IMG/VR virus record: IMGVR_UViG_3300044997_000286
Span: 1-20,537 of that record
Origin: a virus
Length of the DNA stretch: 20,537 bases
Direction: 5' to 3' (one strand)
The notes beneath the pieces are model-generated. The model did no database searches. It saw only the letters and a program-made list of their open reading frames with translations, and was not told the origin of the DNA. The position numbers and the translations under genes are program-made. This document shows positions 12,975-19,998 of the stretch, piece by piece (within the stretch, counting starts at the first letter, position 1; each line of letters starts with the position of its first letter).

Positions 12975-13440
12975 CATCACACCAAAAGAAGCAGTAAAAG
13001 AGTGGTTGGCGAGACTTAAAATACCTCGCCAAGCACTTGATGGTCATTCCATATGTCCCTTTAGTAAAGGAATTAATGTAAAAAAACCAGAGGACTTGCA
13101 TATAGATATATCTTTCCGCCCTCCTTTACTTTCACAAATTAGAAAAATTAAAATTTATAATATAACCAATCCTAATCTTACACCTGTAGAATTAGATTAT
13201 TGGTGTGAATATTTTACAAACAGATATGAAAATTATATATTTATGAGTGACCATAAAGATAGAGACACTTATATTAATGGAATTAAAACGAATAATGGTT
13301 ATTTTAATTTCATGTTAGTTCAAAGTTTACCAGAATTAAATGAAGCACGTAAGAGTTTATTAAAAACAAACTATTATAGTTTTTGGGATCCTGAATACTT
13401 AAAAGAGACTTGGAATAATAGTTTTAACAAAGATGAATAA
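12958..13440 (+). CDS. Hypothetical protein between speD-like and amidinotransferase genes (160 aa)
   Basis: A soluble protein overlapping the AdoMetDC-like gene by 17 nt and ending 2 nt before the amidinotransferase. It has W-L-A-R-L-K-I-P-R, then D-G-H-S-I-C33-P-F-S-K-G, a D-I-S-F-R-P-P strand, and a late segment L-P-E-L-N-E-A-R-K-S-L-L...W-D-P-E-Y. The C-P-F motif near the N terminus recalls small uncharacterised bacterial proteins with a C-P-W/C-P-F opening, but I cannot name a family. Its place between two arginine/AdoMet enzymes suggests a shared role (inference). Confidence 0.7.
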   Translation: MLDKRNITPKEAVKEWLARLKIPRQALDGHSICPFSKGINVKKPEDLHIDISFRPPLLSQIRKIKIYNITNPNLTPVELDYWCEYFTNRYENYIFMSDHKDRDTYINGIKTNNGYFNFMLVQSLPELNEARKSLLKTNYYSFWDPEYLKETWNNSFNKDE

Positions 13441-13442
13441 TT

Positions 13443-14525
13443 ATGAGTGTTTGGACTGACTACGATTCATTAAAAGAAATTATTATTGGTGTTATACCAA
13501 AGCCTGAATACTTTTCAAATTTTTTAAAACCAGATATATTAGAAGTCCTTATTCCAATTATAAAAGAAACAGAAGAAGACTTAGAAAGATTTTCGAATAT
13601 ATGTACTTCTTTAGGGGTAAAAGTATACAGACCAAAGGTAATGGATTTTAGAGAACCATTAAAGCTTCCTGGATTTAAAATTAAAAATCCAATCGCACCA
13701 TTAGTTCCGAGAGATAGTTATCTAGTATATGGAAATACAATCTATTCTTCTTATACAAGTATGGCTGATAGGTGGTTAGAGTCATTATCCTTTTATGATA
13801 TATTTATGGATAAGTATAAAGAAGGATATAATTGGATATCGACACCAGTTCCACAGCTAAAAGATTTTCGCCCTGATACTCAATGGTACACTCATGGTGG
13901 TGATCGTTATGGAGTAGATTTAGTTAATAAAATATTATGGCATTGTGCTACGATGTATAAATGTGGTGATGCAATAATTGTAAATTCTTCTGGTCCTGGA
14001 ACTAAGTTAGGATATGAATGGATGAAACGAAACATACCAAATACTAGATTTATAGATAATGGAAATAAACCACATCGAGGATGGGGGCATATAGATCAGT
14101 TTTTTTTTCAAACAGATGACACAACTGTATTCTGTACTAATCGAAACTATGTACCTGAGGTATTCCTAAATAATAATAAGTTTAAAGTACATGAATTTGG
14201 TCATTTAATTAAAGATGTAGATATGAAAATATATGAACATCGTCTTGCTCAAACAGATGGTAAGTATAGTATTGAATGGATTAATGAGTGGATAGATGAA
14301 TGGAGAGGTTTTGCTCAAGAAGTAGCATTTGATAGTAATGTAGTTGTAGTTGATAATAAAAATATAATTGTTACTAACGAACAACCAGCACTTTCAAATT
14401 ATTTTAAAGAATTTGGTATAACATTACATCCTGTTAATTTAAGACAAGGTGGATTTTGGGATGGCGGAGTTCATTGTTTATCACTTGATATTAAACGAGA
14501 TGGAGAAAAAAGAAGCATTATATGA
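13443..14525 (+). CDS. Amidinotransferase (glycine amidinotransferase-like)
   Basis: A 360-residue enzyme of the guanidino-group-modifying superfamily. Visible active-site elements are P-R90-D91-S-Y-L-V (substrate/positioning Asp), D176 in C-G-D-A-I-I-V-N, W-G-H216-I-D218-Q (catalytic His with Asp), and G-G-V-H-C345-L-S-L-D (nucleophilic Cys), in the order and spacing of AGAT. Enzymes of this family transfer the amidino group of arginine through a Cys-amidino intermediate to an amine such as glycine, releasing ornithine; deiminase-like hydrolysis is the alternative. The length fits AGAT-type enzymes better than arginine deiminases. It lies 2 nt after one gene and overlaps the first array oxygenase by ATGA. 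The acceptor amine is unknown. Confidence 0.85.
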   Translation: MSVWTDYDSLKEIIIGVIPKPEYFSNFLKPDILEVLIPIIKETEEDLERFSNICTSLGVKVYRPKVMDFREPLKLPGFKIKNPIAPLVPRDSYLVYGNTIYSSYTSMADRWLESLSFYDIFMDKYKEGYNWISTPVPQLKDFRPDTQWYTHGGDRYGVDLVNKILWHCATMYKCGDAIIVNSSGPGTKLGYEWMKRNIPNTRFIDNGNKPHRGWGHIDQFFFQTDDTTVFCTNRNYVPEVFLNNNKFKVHEFGHLIKDVDMKIYEHRLAQTDGKYSIEWINEWIDEWRGFAQEVAFDSNVVVVDNKNIIVTNEQPALSNYFKEFGITLHPVNLRQGGFWDGGVHCLSLDIKRDGEKRSII

Positions 14526-15517
14526 GAAAAGTTTATAACTGGATAAATCCTACACATTACGTGGATTATGAAAAATTAAAGAATGTAATCGTTCCTTTAA
14601 TGCAAGAAGATTTAAATGAGTGGATGAAAACAAATCCTATTGAGACAAGCACTGAATGTGCTTATGCTCCACCAGAAGAAGTAGAAGAAAAAATATTATC
14701 ACAGAAACAAGAGATAAAAGCACATAAGAATCGTTCGATAGCTTATAAAGAACTTCTTACAGATGAAGCTGAAAGAAAACATTATAATGACTGGAGATCA
14801 ATAGATTTTCTTTATGAACGTAAATGGAATAAAGAAGTATTTAAAAGATCTTGGCAATTAATGTCTGAGTGTGTAGGAGTTAAACAAATTTTTATTAATT
14901 TTATTAAACCACATGGAATTATTACACCACATCTAGATACTTCTACTTGGGAAAAAATAGAAGAAGACTGGGAATTACCACTTTATACATTAGAGGGTGC
15001 AAGTATTATTGCTACACTTTTTACAGGTATGAAAAATAGAGAAACTAAGTCTGTTGGAATGAAAGTTAATGGAGTTTATAAGTATCCATTAGCAGGAGAA
15101 TTAGTTTGCTTTGATGGAAGATGGAACGAACATCAAATGTGGAATAATACAGATGAATGGAGAATTACAGCAGTTATAGATATTGATAGAAAATTTTTTA
15201 ATGAAGTAGTTGAAGATGTTGATGAAGAAAAAATAGAAATAAAAAAACCAAAAGACATAATTACCATAGAGGAAGGTGTAACACTTAAACTTAAAAATTA
15301 TTTTAGCAAAGAAGAAGTAGAATATTATTTAAATCATAATTTAACTGAGAAAATAGAATTTTTAAAAGATAGAATACTTTGGTTAACCAATTCAGGGCGT
15401 AAAATATACGCAGACTATTTAGATGAAGATTCAACAACAATTTTTTTAAATAGTAATATAGCAAAAATAGATATTTACTTTAAATCATATAGAGATTTTT
15501 ATGTTCATAGCACCTAA
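14522..15517 (+). CDS. Asp/Asn beta-hydroxylase-like 2OG oxygenase with C-terminal extension (array member 1)
   Basis: This is the first and longest (331 aa) of six paralogues. The core site is I-N-F-I-K-P-H-G-I-I-T-P-H137-L-D139 (HxD), C-F-D-G-R-W-N-E-H204-Q-M-W-N-N-T (distal His) and E-W-R214-I-T-A-V-I-D (2OG Arg). The order H-x-D, F-D-x-x-x-x-x-H-x-x-W-N, R-I-x-x-V-x-D resembles aspartyl/asparaginyl beta-hydroxylases, except that the second position is Asp where AspH has Gly, so a full facial triad is present. Residues 230-331 are an extra region found in no other member here and not recognised. An insertion at 50-85 is Glu/Lys-rich. It overlaps the amidinotransferase by 4 nt. Confidence 0.78.
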   Translation: MRKVYNWINPTHYVDYEKLKNVIVPLMQEDLNEWMKTNPIETSTECAYAPPEEVEEKILSQKQEIKAHKNRSIAYKELLTDEAERKHYNDWRSIDFLYERKWNKEVFKRSWQLMSECVGVKQIFINFIKPHGIITPHLDTSTWEKIEEDWELPLYTLEGASIIATLFTGMKNRETKSVGMKVNGVYKYPLAGELVCFDGRWNEHQMWNNTDEWRITAVIDIDRKFFNEVVEDVDEEKIEIKKPKDIITIEEGVTLKLKNYFSKEEVEYYLNHNLTEKIEFLKDRILWLTNSGRKIYADYLDEDSTTIFLNSNIAKIDIYFKSYRDFYVHST

Positions 15518-16196
15518 TTCTTATATTGATTATGCTTTTTTATTAGATTATTATCCATCATTAGTTGAGGATATGAATGAATGGCTTAAAACGCATACAC
15601 CAGAAAAAGATTCAATAAGTGTATATGCTGATGATGAACCTGTAAATAAATTTTTATCTACTACTATTAATTTCGTAGAAACTTGGACAACTCATGAAGA
15701 ATATGAGCATCGTAATGATTGGAAATCTATACCTGTATTCTTTGAAAAGGTGTGGAATGAGAAAGATTTTCCTAGATTTTCAGAGCATGGTAAAAAATTA
15801 AAAGGATTAAGGCAATTAATTATTAATTTTATTGCTCCATATGGTAAAATAACATTACATACTGATGTTGATAATTGGGCTAAGATGACTCAAGACTGGG
15901 GTTGTAAATGTGAAGGATATTCATTAATTGCTACTTTGAAATCAGGTATGAAAAATTCTAAAGAAGAAACAGTTGGAACACGCATAAGAAATATTAAAAC
16001 TGGTGATGACACATGGGCTTATCCAATTGAGAATGAATTTGTTTGTTTTGATGGATTAAATTATAATCATGCAATAACTAACAATACAAACGAATGGAGA
16101 ATTTCAGCTGTGTTTGATATTGATAAAGAAAAATTTAATTCTAATTATATTAAAACTGGTAAACAAGTTTGTGAATCTTTTAAAGAAATTATATGA
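15501..16196 (+). CDS. Asp/Asn beta-hydroxylase-like 2OG oxygenase (array member 2)
   Basis: A 231-residue paralogue of the preceding oxygenase. The shared blocks are V-E-D-M-N-E-W-L-K-T-H (22-32), R-N-D-W-K-S-I-P (71-78), I-I-N-F-I-A-P-Y-G-K-I-T-L-H120-T-D122, Y-S-L-I-A-T-L-K-S-G-M-K-N, V-C-F-D-G...H190, and E-W-R200-I-S-A-V-F-D-I-D. The metal and 2OG residues are complete. The start overlaps the previous extension by 17 nt, and its end overlaps the next gene by ATGA. It lacks the tryptophan after the distal His seen in most paralogues (A-I-T-N-N-T instead of M-W-N-N-T), which may affect substrate choice. Confidence 0.78.
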   Translation: MFIAPNSYIDYAFLLDYYPSLVEDMNEWLKTHTPEKDSISVYADDEPVNKFLSTTINFVETWTTHEEYEHRNDWKSIPVFFEKVWNEKDFPRFSEHGKKLKGLRQLIINFIAPYGKITLHTDVDNWAKMTQDWGCKCEGYSLIATLKSGMKNSKEETVGTRIRNIKTGDDTWAYPIENEFVCFDGLNYNHAITNNTNEWRISAVFDIDKEKFNSNYIKTGKQVCESFKEII

Positions 16197-16888
16197 AAGA
16201 CTATCCTTTTAGTTTAAAATTAGAAAAAATATTTGATCCAATTATAAATTTAAATTCTATATACACGTACCCTGCTGGTAGGCATGTTTTAGAAAAGGTT
16301 TACGATCATAAAACAACTAAAATATCTTCAGATAATTTAAAAAAATTAGAAACTGATAATTGGAAAGTAAAACTAATCGAATTATATGTTATACCACATG
16401 AGACTAAATGGACTGATATAAATTCAACTCATTGTGGATATCCAAGTCTTGATCCTCATATATTAAGACATTATTCACCAAATATATCAATGGAAGGAAC
16501 TGCTAAATTATTTTTTATATATGGTGGCGATTTAAATAGTAAAATGGAGTGGTTTAAATTAAAACCTTTAGCTTCAGAAAGTTCATTTAACAGCGATGGT
16601 CACCCTCTGACAAAGCGTAATTACGCATTTTGTGCTGCTCTTTTTAAAGAAAGTGATTGTGAATTAATTTTTGAATCAAAATTACAAAATTTAATGTTTA
16701 TTAATGTATCATTACCTCATAGAATAAATAATTCTAATTCTTATAAAAAGATTTATATAATAAGTTGTTTATTTGAAGATGAAGAATATGAAATTAAAAA
16801 TAATGTTCATGAAAAATGGATACATTATACCAGAGGAATATCGATTAAACAAGCTTCTCAAATATATAATAATTTATTAGAAAAATAA
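16193..16888 (+). CDS. Degenerate family B oxygenase-like protein
   Basis: This 231-residue protein sits inside the AspH-like array but resembles the other family (9133-11200). M-E-W-F-K-L-K-P (118-125) and N-V-S-L-P-H176-R-I-N-N align with N-W-F-K-P-K and G-x-P-H-x-(V/I/M). At the HxD position it reads D-P-H89-I-L91, so the iron-binding Asp is replaced by Leu, and the Arg position holds Lys (Y-K185-K). It is therefore probably unable to bind iron normally and may be a pseudo-enzyme, partner or regulator. The frame is intact and overlapped by its neighbour (ATGA at its start), so it is not a decaying pseudogene. The alignment is by eye. Confidence 0.62.
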   Translation: MKDYPFSLKLEKIFDPIINLNSIYTYPAGRHVLEKVYDHKTTKISSDNLKKLETDNWKVKLIELYVIPHETKWTDINSTHCGYPSLDPHILRHYSPNISMEGTAKLFFIYGGDLNSKMEWFKLKPLASESSFNSDGHPLTKRNYAFCAALFKESDCELIFESKLQNLMFINVSLPHRINNSNSYKKIYIISCLFEDEEYEIKNNVHEKWIHYTRGISIKQASQIYNNLLEK

Positions 16889-16889
16889 A

Positions 16890-17633
16890 ATGTGGATGGA
16901 TGTAAAAAAATATAAAGATTATCAAAAATTAAATGATTGTCAACCTTTAATTATTGATGATTTAAAAAATTGGTTAAAAACTCACAAAATTGAAGAAGCA
17001 AAACTTGTATTTTCCAGTAATGACTCAAAAGATTCAGTAAGAAAACATAACTGGAATATTTCTTATGCTTGGCTAACTCCAAAGGGAATAACTTTTACTG
17101 ATCCTGAAGAAGAAGTAGATGAAACAGAAGATACTCCAAATCCAGCATTTAATCCAAACACATATAAACATGTAGATAATTGGAGATTTGTTCCAGGATA
17201 CGTTGAGGGTAAATGGAATATGGAATTTTTAAGTGTAAAAACACAAAAAGTATTAAGTGAATTACAAGGATTGCTACAAATGAATATAAATTTCTTAACT
17301 CCATTTGGAAAAATAACACCACATACAGATGTGGGTAGTTGGAATAAAATGGCTACTTATTATAATAAGCCAGACATAGATGGCTATTTAATTATATCAA
17401 CAATACATTCGGGTATGACGGATCCTAAAACTAAAACGGTGGGTATGCGTGTAGGTATAGGTGACTCGTATATGAATTGGCAACCAGATGATTATGTTGA
17501 ACGTAGATACCCATTAGTTGGAGAATTAGTTTGTTTTGATGGAAGAAGAGGGGTTCATGACATGTGGAATAATACAAAAGAGTATCGTATAACTGCTGTA
17601 TTTGATATAGATAAAAACGCATTTAATTTATGA
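16890..17633 (+). CDS. Asp/Asn beta-hydroxylase-like 2OG oxygenase (array member 3)
   Basis: A 247-residue paralogue starting 1 nt after the previous stop. It opens M-W-M-D-V-K-K-Y-K-D-Y, matching the openings of members 5 and 6. The site is M-N-I-N-F-L-T-P-F-G-K-I-T-P-H145-T-D147-V-G-S-W, V-C-F-D-G-R-R-G-V-H223-D-M-W-N-N-T and E-Y-R233-I-T-A-V-F-D-I-D. All residues are intact. An acidic insert (D-P-E-E-E-V-D-E-T-E-D, about 71-81) lies before the conserved D-N-W-R-F-V-P block. Soluble, cytoplasmic, probably 2OG- and O2-dependent; the substrate is unknown. Confidence 0.8.
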   Translation: MWMDVKKYKDYQKLNDCQPLIIDDLKNWLKTHKIEEAKLVFSSNDSKDSVRKHNWNISYAWLTPKGITFTDPEEEVDETEDTPNPAFNPNTYKHVDNWRFVPGYVEGKWNMEFLSVKTQKVLSELQGLLQMNINFLTPFGKITPHTDVGSWNKMATYYNKPDIDGYLIISTIHSGMTDPKTKTVGMRVGIGDSYMNWQPDDYVERRYPLVGELVCFDGRRGVHDMWNNTKEYRITAVFDIDKNAFNL

Positions 17634-18328
17634 TAATTGAAACACGAACATTTAAATGGTATAAACAATTAATTGAATTACAAGAATTAATTAAAGAAGA
17701 TTTTAATAATTGGTTATTAAAATATAAATTTGAAGATAGAGTTCAAGTACAAAAATTTGAAAATCCAGAAGTGTATCCTGAATATTCAAACATTACAGGT
17801 GATATGGATGATTATCATAGACCTGAGAATATAAAAGATAAAGAAGAGGGTAAGTCAAAAGAATATTGGTTTTGTGATCCTATACTTACAAATAAAGGTA
17901 ATATTAAATGTAAGTATTATGAAGATTGGAAAAACTCTGCTGACTTTGCTGCTAAAATTCCAGGACTAGTACAATATATTGTAAATTTTGTAAGACCAAA
18001 AGCTAAACTTCCTATGCACGATGATAGTGGTGGTTGGAAAAGACAAGAAAAAGATTTAGGAATTAAATTAAACGGATTTACAAATGTATTTGGTTTACAA
18101 GCTAATGGAAATAATTCTTATTTTGAATTTGGTAAAACAAATTCTAAACACCCATTAAACACAGGACAATGGATAACATTTGAAGGCAAAACACATGATC
18201 ACAACGTAGTGAATAATAGTAGTATGTGGCGTGTAACTGCAGTTGTCGACTTTTTAGCATCTGAGTATAACCTTTCAATAGAAGAAAATAAATACTTAAA
18301 TCATAGATGGAATAACTATAATTACTAA
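17630..18328 (+). CDS. Asp/Asn beta-hydroxylase-like 2OG oxygenase (array member 4)
   Basis: A 232-residue paralogue with an ATGA overlap at its start. The site is V-N-F-V-R-P-K-A-K-L-P-M-H130-D-D132-S-G-G-W-K-R, W-I-T-F-E-G-K-T-H-D-H191-N-V-V-N-N-S and M-W-R201-V-T-A-V-V-D-F. The ligands are present. This and the next two members share L-P-(M/L/V)-H-x-D and the F-x-G...H...N-W/M-W-R pattern, so they form a subgroup distinct from members 1-3 (T-P-H or T-L-H). The N-terminal 100 residues are poorly conserved, which suggests divergence of substrate or partner binding. Confidence 0.76.
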   Translation: MIIETRTFKWYKQLIELQELIKEDFNNWLLKYKFEDRVQVQKFENPEVYPEYSNITGDMDDYHRPENIKDKEEGKSKEYWFCDPILTNKGNIKCKYYEDWKNSADFAAKIPGLVQYIVNFVRPKAKLPMHDDSGGWKRQEKDLGIKLNGFTNVFGLQANGNNSYFEFGKTNSKHPLNTGQWITFEGKTHDHNVVNNSSMWRVTAVVDFLASEYNLSIEENKYLNHRWNNYNY

Positions 18329-18329
18329 T

Positions 18330-18914
18330 ATGTGGATAGACGCAAAAAAATATAAACATTATGAATATCTTAATAAAAGTTTAATTCCTGCATTGGAATT
18401 AGATTACAATAGATTTATTCGTAAATTTAATATAATAGAAACAGGTATAAATGTATTTCGATTTGAATATCCAAATCGAGAAGATGATCATGCTGATGAT
18501 TGGTGGGCAATACCACTTATTCAAGGAGGCAAAGCAGTTCCACCTTTAAAAAATCCATGGCAGCATTCAACAGCAAGTCTTAAAGAAATTCCAGGAGTAT
18601 TTCAATCGATCGTAAACTTTATAAAACCATTCGGTGGTTTACCATTACATCACGATTTTGGTAGTTGGCAAAGGATTGAAGAAGCATTAGGTCGTCGAGT
18701 AGAAGGATATACACTTGCGATAGGTATTGATATGCCTTCAAATGACCCAAATATTTGTGGTATGGAGTTTGAAAATGACAATTATCCAAGAACTTATAAA
18801 AATAATGAAATCGTAGCATTTAATGGGCGTGATTATATGCATAGAGTATGGAATAAGACAGGAAATTGGCGTGTTTCTTGCGTAATTGATACAAATGTAG
18901 ATAGTTGGTTATGA
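18330..18914 (+). CDS. Asp/Asn beta-hydroxylase-like 2OG oxygenase (array member 5)
   Basis: The most compact array member so far (194 aa), starting 1 nt after the previous stop with M-W-I-D-A-K-K-Y-K-H-Y. The site is I-V-N-F-I-K-P-F-G-G-L-P-L-H107-H-D109-F-G-S-W, I-V-A-F-N-G-R-D-Y-M-H171-R-V-W-N-K-T and N-W-R181-V-S-C-V-I-D. All key residues are present. The usual F-D of the FDGR block is F-N. It ends 1 nt before the -35 box of promoter P3, so the next paralogue can be expressed separately. Confidence 0.8.
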   Translation: MWIDAKKYKHYEYLNKSLIPALELDYNRFIRKFNIIETGINVFRFEYPNREDDHADDWWAIPLIQGGKAVPPLKNPWQHSTASLKEIPGVFQSIVNFIKPFGGLPLHHDFGSWQRIEEALGRRVEGYTLAIGIDMPSNDPNICGMEFENDNYPRTYKNNEIVAFNGRDYMHRVWNKTGNWRVSCVIDTNVDSWL

Positions 18915-18915
18915 C

Positions 18916-18944
18916 TTTACAAACAACTTAAATTATAGTATAAT
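18916..18944 (+). promoter_or_regulatory. Sigma70-type promoter P3
   Basis: TTTACA (18916-18921) and TATAAT (18939-18944) are 17 bp apart within TATAGTATAATAT, which is identical to the P1 -10 region. The element fits exactly in the 39-bp gap between two oxygenase paralogues. The start point would fall near 18950-18952, leaving two to four bases before the ATG at 18954, so the transcript should be leaderless or nearly so. Only the last oxygenase and the following genes would come from it. Confidence 0.8.
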
Positions 18945-18953
18945 ATTGAATAT

Positions 18954-19547
18954 ATGTGGCTTGGTAATCCTACAAATTATAAACACTATCATGAATTAAG
19001 CATTATGATGATGGCTTTGATGAGCGATTATGCTGAATGGAGAAGGCAACGATCCTTTGAAACAAATACAGTAAATGCTGATGATCGTTATTCTATGCCT
19101 ATTGAAAATAAAGGTGGATTTAAAGCATTACCATTAATTGATGCTCGCAAAATAAATGAACAACTAGAAGATAGATATTATTGGAAACGTGCTACTACAC
19201 AATTTTATCATATTCCTGGTGCTATAGATTTATGTATTAATATGATACGTCCTGGGAAAATGTTACCAGTTCATCATGATGGTTATGTTTGGGACTGGAT
19301 CCGTCAGAGTATGGGAGATCCTACGTTAGAGGGGTATACTGTAAGCTTTGGTATTGATATACCAGAACCTGAAAATCAAGGACTAATATTTGATGGTGTA
19401 GAAAAAATTTGGAAAACAGGTGAGTTCGTAGCGTTTAATGGTCATGATATTCAACATAGTTTAACAAATAAATCAAATAATCCAATGCATTGGCGTGTGA
19501 CAGCTGTAATGGAAATAGATAAAAAAGAATTTAACACAATACAATAA
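18954..19547 (+). CDS. Asp/Asn beta-hydroxylase-like 2OG oxygenase (array member 6)
   Basis: A 197-residue paralogue opening M-W-L-G-N-P-T-N-Y-K-H-Y. The site is I-N-M-I-R-P-G-K-M-L-P-V-H107-H-D109-G, F-V-A-F-N-G-H-D-I-Q-H168-S-L-T-N-K-S and H-W-R181-V-T-A-V-M-E-I-D. The metal and 2OG residues are complete. It keeps the family's central E-G-Y-T-(V/L)-x-x-G-I-D strand shared with member 5, its closest relative by eye. It is the only array member with its own sigma70-type promoter (P3) and would be made early from a near-leaderless mRNA, while the others may be expressed from upstream late promoters. Confidence 0.8.
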   Translation: MWLGNPTNYKHYHELSIMMMALMSDYAEWRRQRSFETNTVNADDRYSMPIENKGGFKALPLIDARKINEQLEDRYYWKRATTQFYHIPGAIDLCINMIRPGKMLPVHHDGYVWDWIRQSMGDPTLEGYTVSFGIDIPEPENQGLIFDGVEKIWKTGEFVAFNGHDIQHSLTNKSNNPMHWRVTAVMEIDKKEFNTIQ

Positions 19548-19548
19548 T

Positions 19549-19818
19549 ATGAACAATATACTTGACGAAGATAAACTTCAAGAAGAAATATATAATGAAA
19601 TATTTACTTGTGCTATGGATCTTCATGTTAAACATTATAAAAATCAAAACATTAATCAAATAGTATCAAGTTCGATGCTTGCGATTGCTATGCGTTTTTA
19701 TAGAACATCTTTAACATCAGAGGAGTATTTAAAATTTTTAAATTCAGTGGTAGAGGTTGGTAAAGAAGCTAAACCATTCGGAGTTGCTGATATAGTACCA
19801 AAAAAAAGTTTACATTAG
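19549..19818 (+). CDS. Hypothetical helical phage protein (89 aa)
   Basis: Starts 1 nt after the last oxygenase. It is mostly helical (E-D-K-L-Q-E-E-I-Y-N-E-I-F...A-M-D-L-H), followed by S-S-S-M-L-A-I-A-M-R-F-Y-R-T-S-L-T-S-E-E-Y. This looks like small proteins I have seen in marine phages without known function, but I cannot name a family. Soluble. The stop is followed immediately by a strong ribosome-site sequence with no ordinary gene behind it. Confidence 0.7.
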   Translation: MNNILDEDKLQEEIYNEIFTCAMDLHVKHYKNQNINQIVSSSMLAIAMRFYRTSLTSEEYLKFLNSVVEVGKEAKPFGVADIVPKKSLH

Positions 19819-19869
19819 GGAGGTATATTGACTAAATAAGTTTGCTTTATTTTAACAAAGGAGGTTGCA

Positions 19870-19974
19870 ATGACTCTTTTTGTTTATGAGGTAATAGTAC
19901 TTATTTTATCAGTTACTATATTAGGTGTGTTTATATACTATATGATTAAAATTGAAAAAAATCGAAAAAAATAA
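19870..19974 (+). CDS. Tiny single-pass membrane protein (34 aa)
   Basis: A 34-residue frame preceded by the best ribosome site in the window (AAAGGAGG at 19857-19864, 5 nt before the ATG). Residues 3-26 are one hydrophobic helix (L-F-V-Y-E-V-I-V-L-I-L-S-V-T-I-L-G-V-F-I-Y-Y), followed by the basic tail K-I-E-K-N-R-K-K, so the C terminus should face the cytoplasm. It could be a small holin- or antiholin-like peptide or a modulator of a host membrane complex; nothing more specific is visible. Confidence 0.7.
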   Translation: MTLFVYEVIVLILSVTILGVFIYYMIKIEKNRKK

Positions 19975-19998
19975 TTATTATTTTACATAATTTACATA

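Noticed and set aside
14522-18914. Oxygenase array read as a possible CRISPR-like or transposon repeat array
   Set aside because: The units are full-length diverged protein-coding paralogues with different N-terminal halves. There are no short identical repeats, spacers, transposase or terminal inverted repeats.
19833-19852. AAATAA...TTATTT hairpin between the last hypothetical gene and the tiny membrane protein
   Set aside because: It is an all-AT stem of about six pairs, expected by chance, and lies directly upstream of a strong ribosome site rather than at an operon end.
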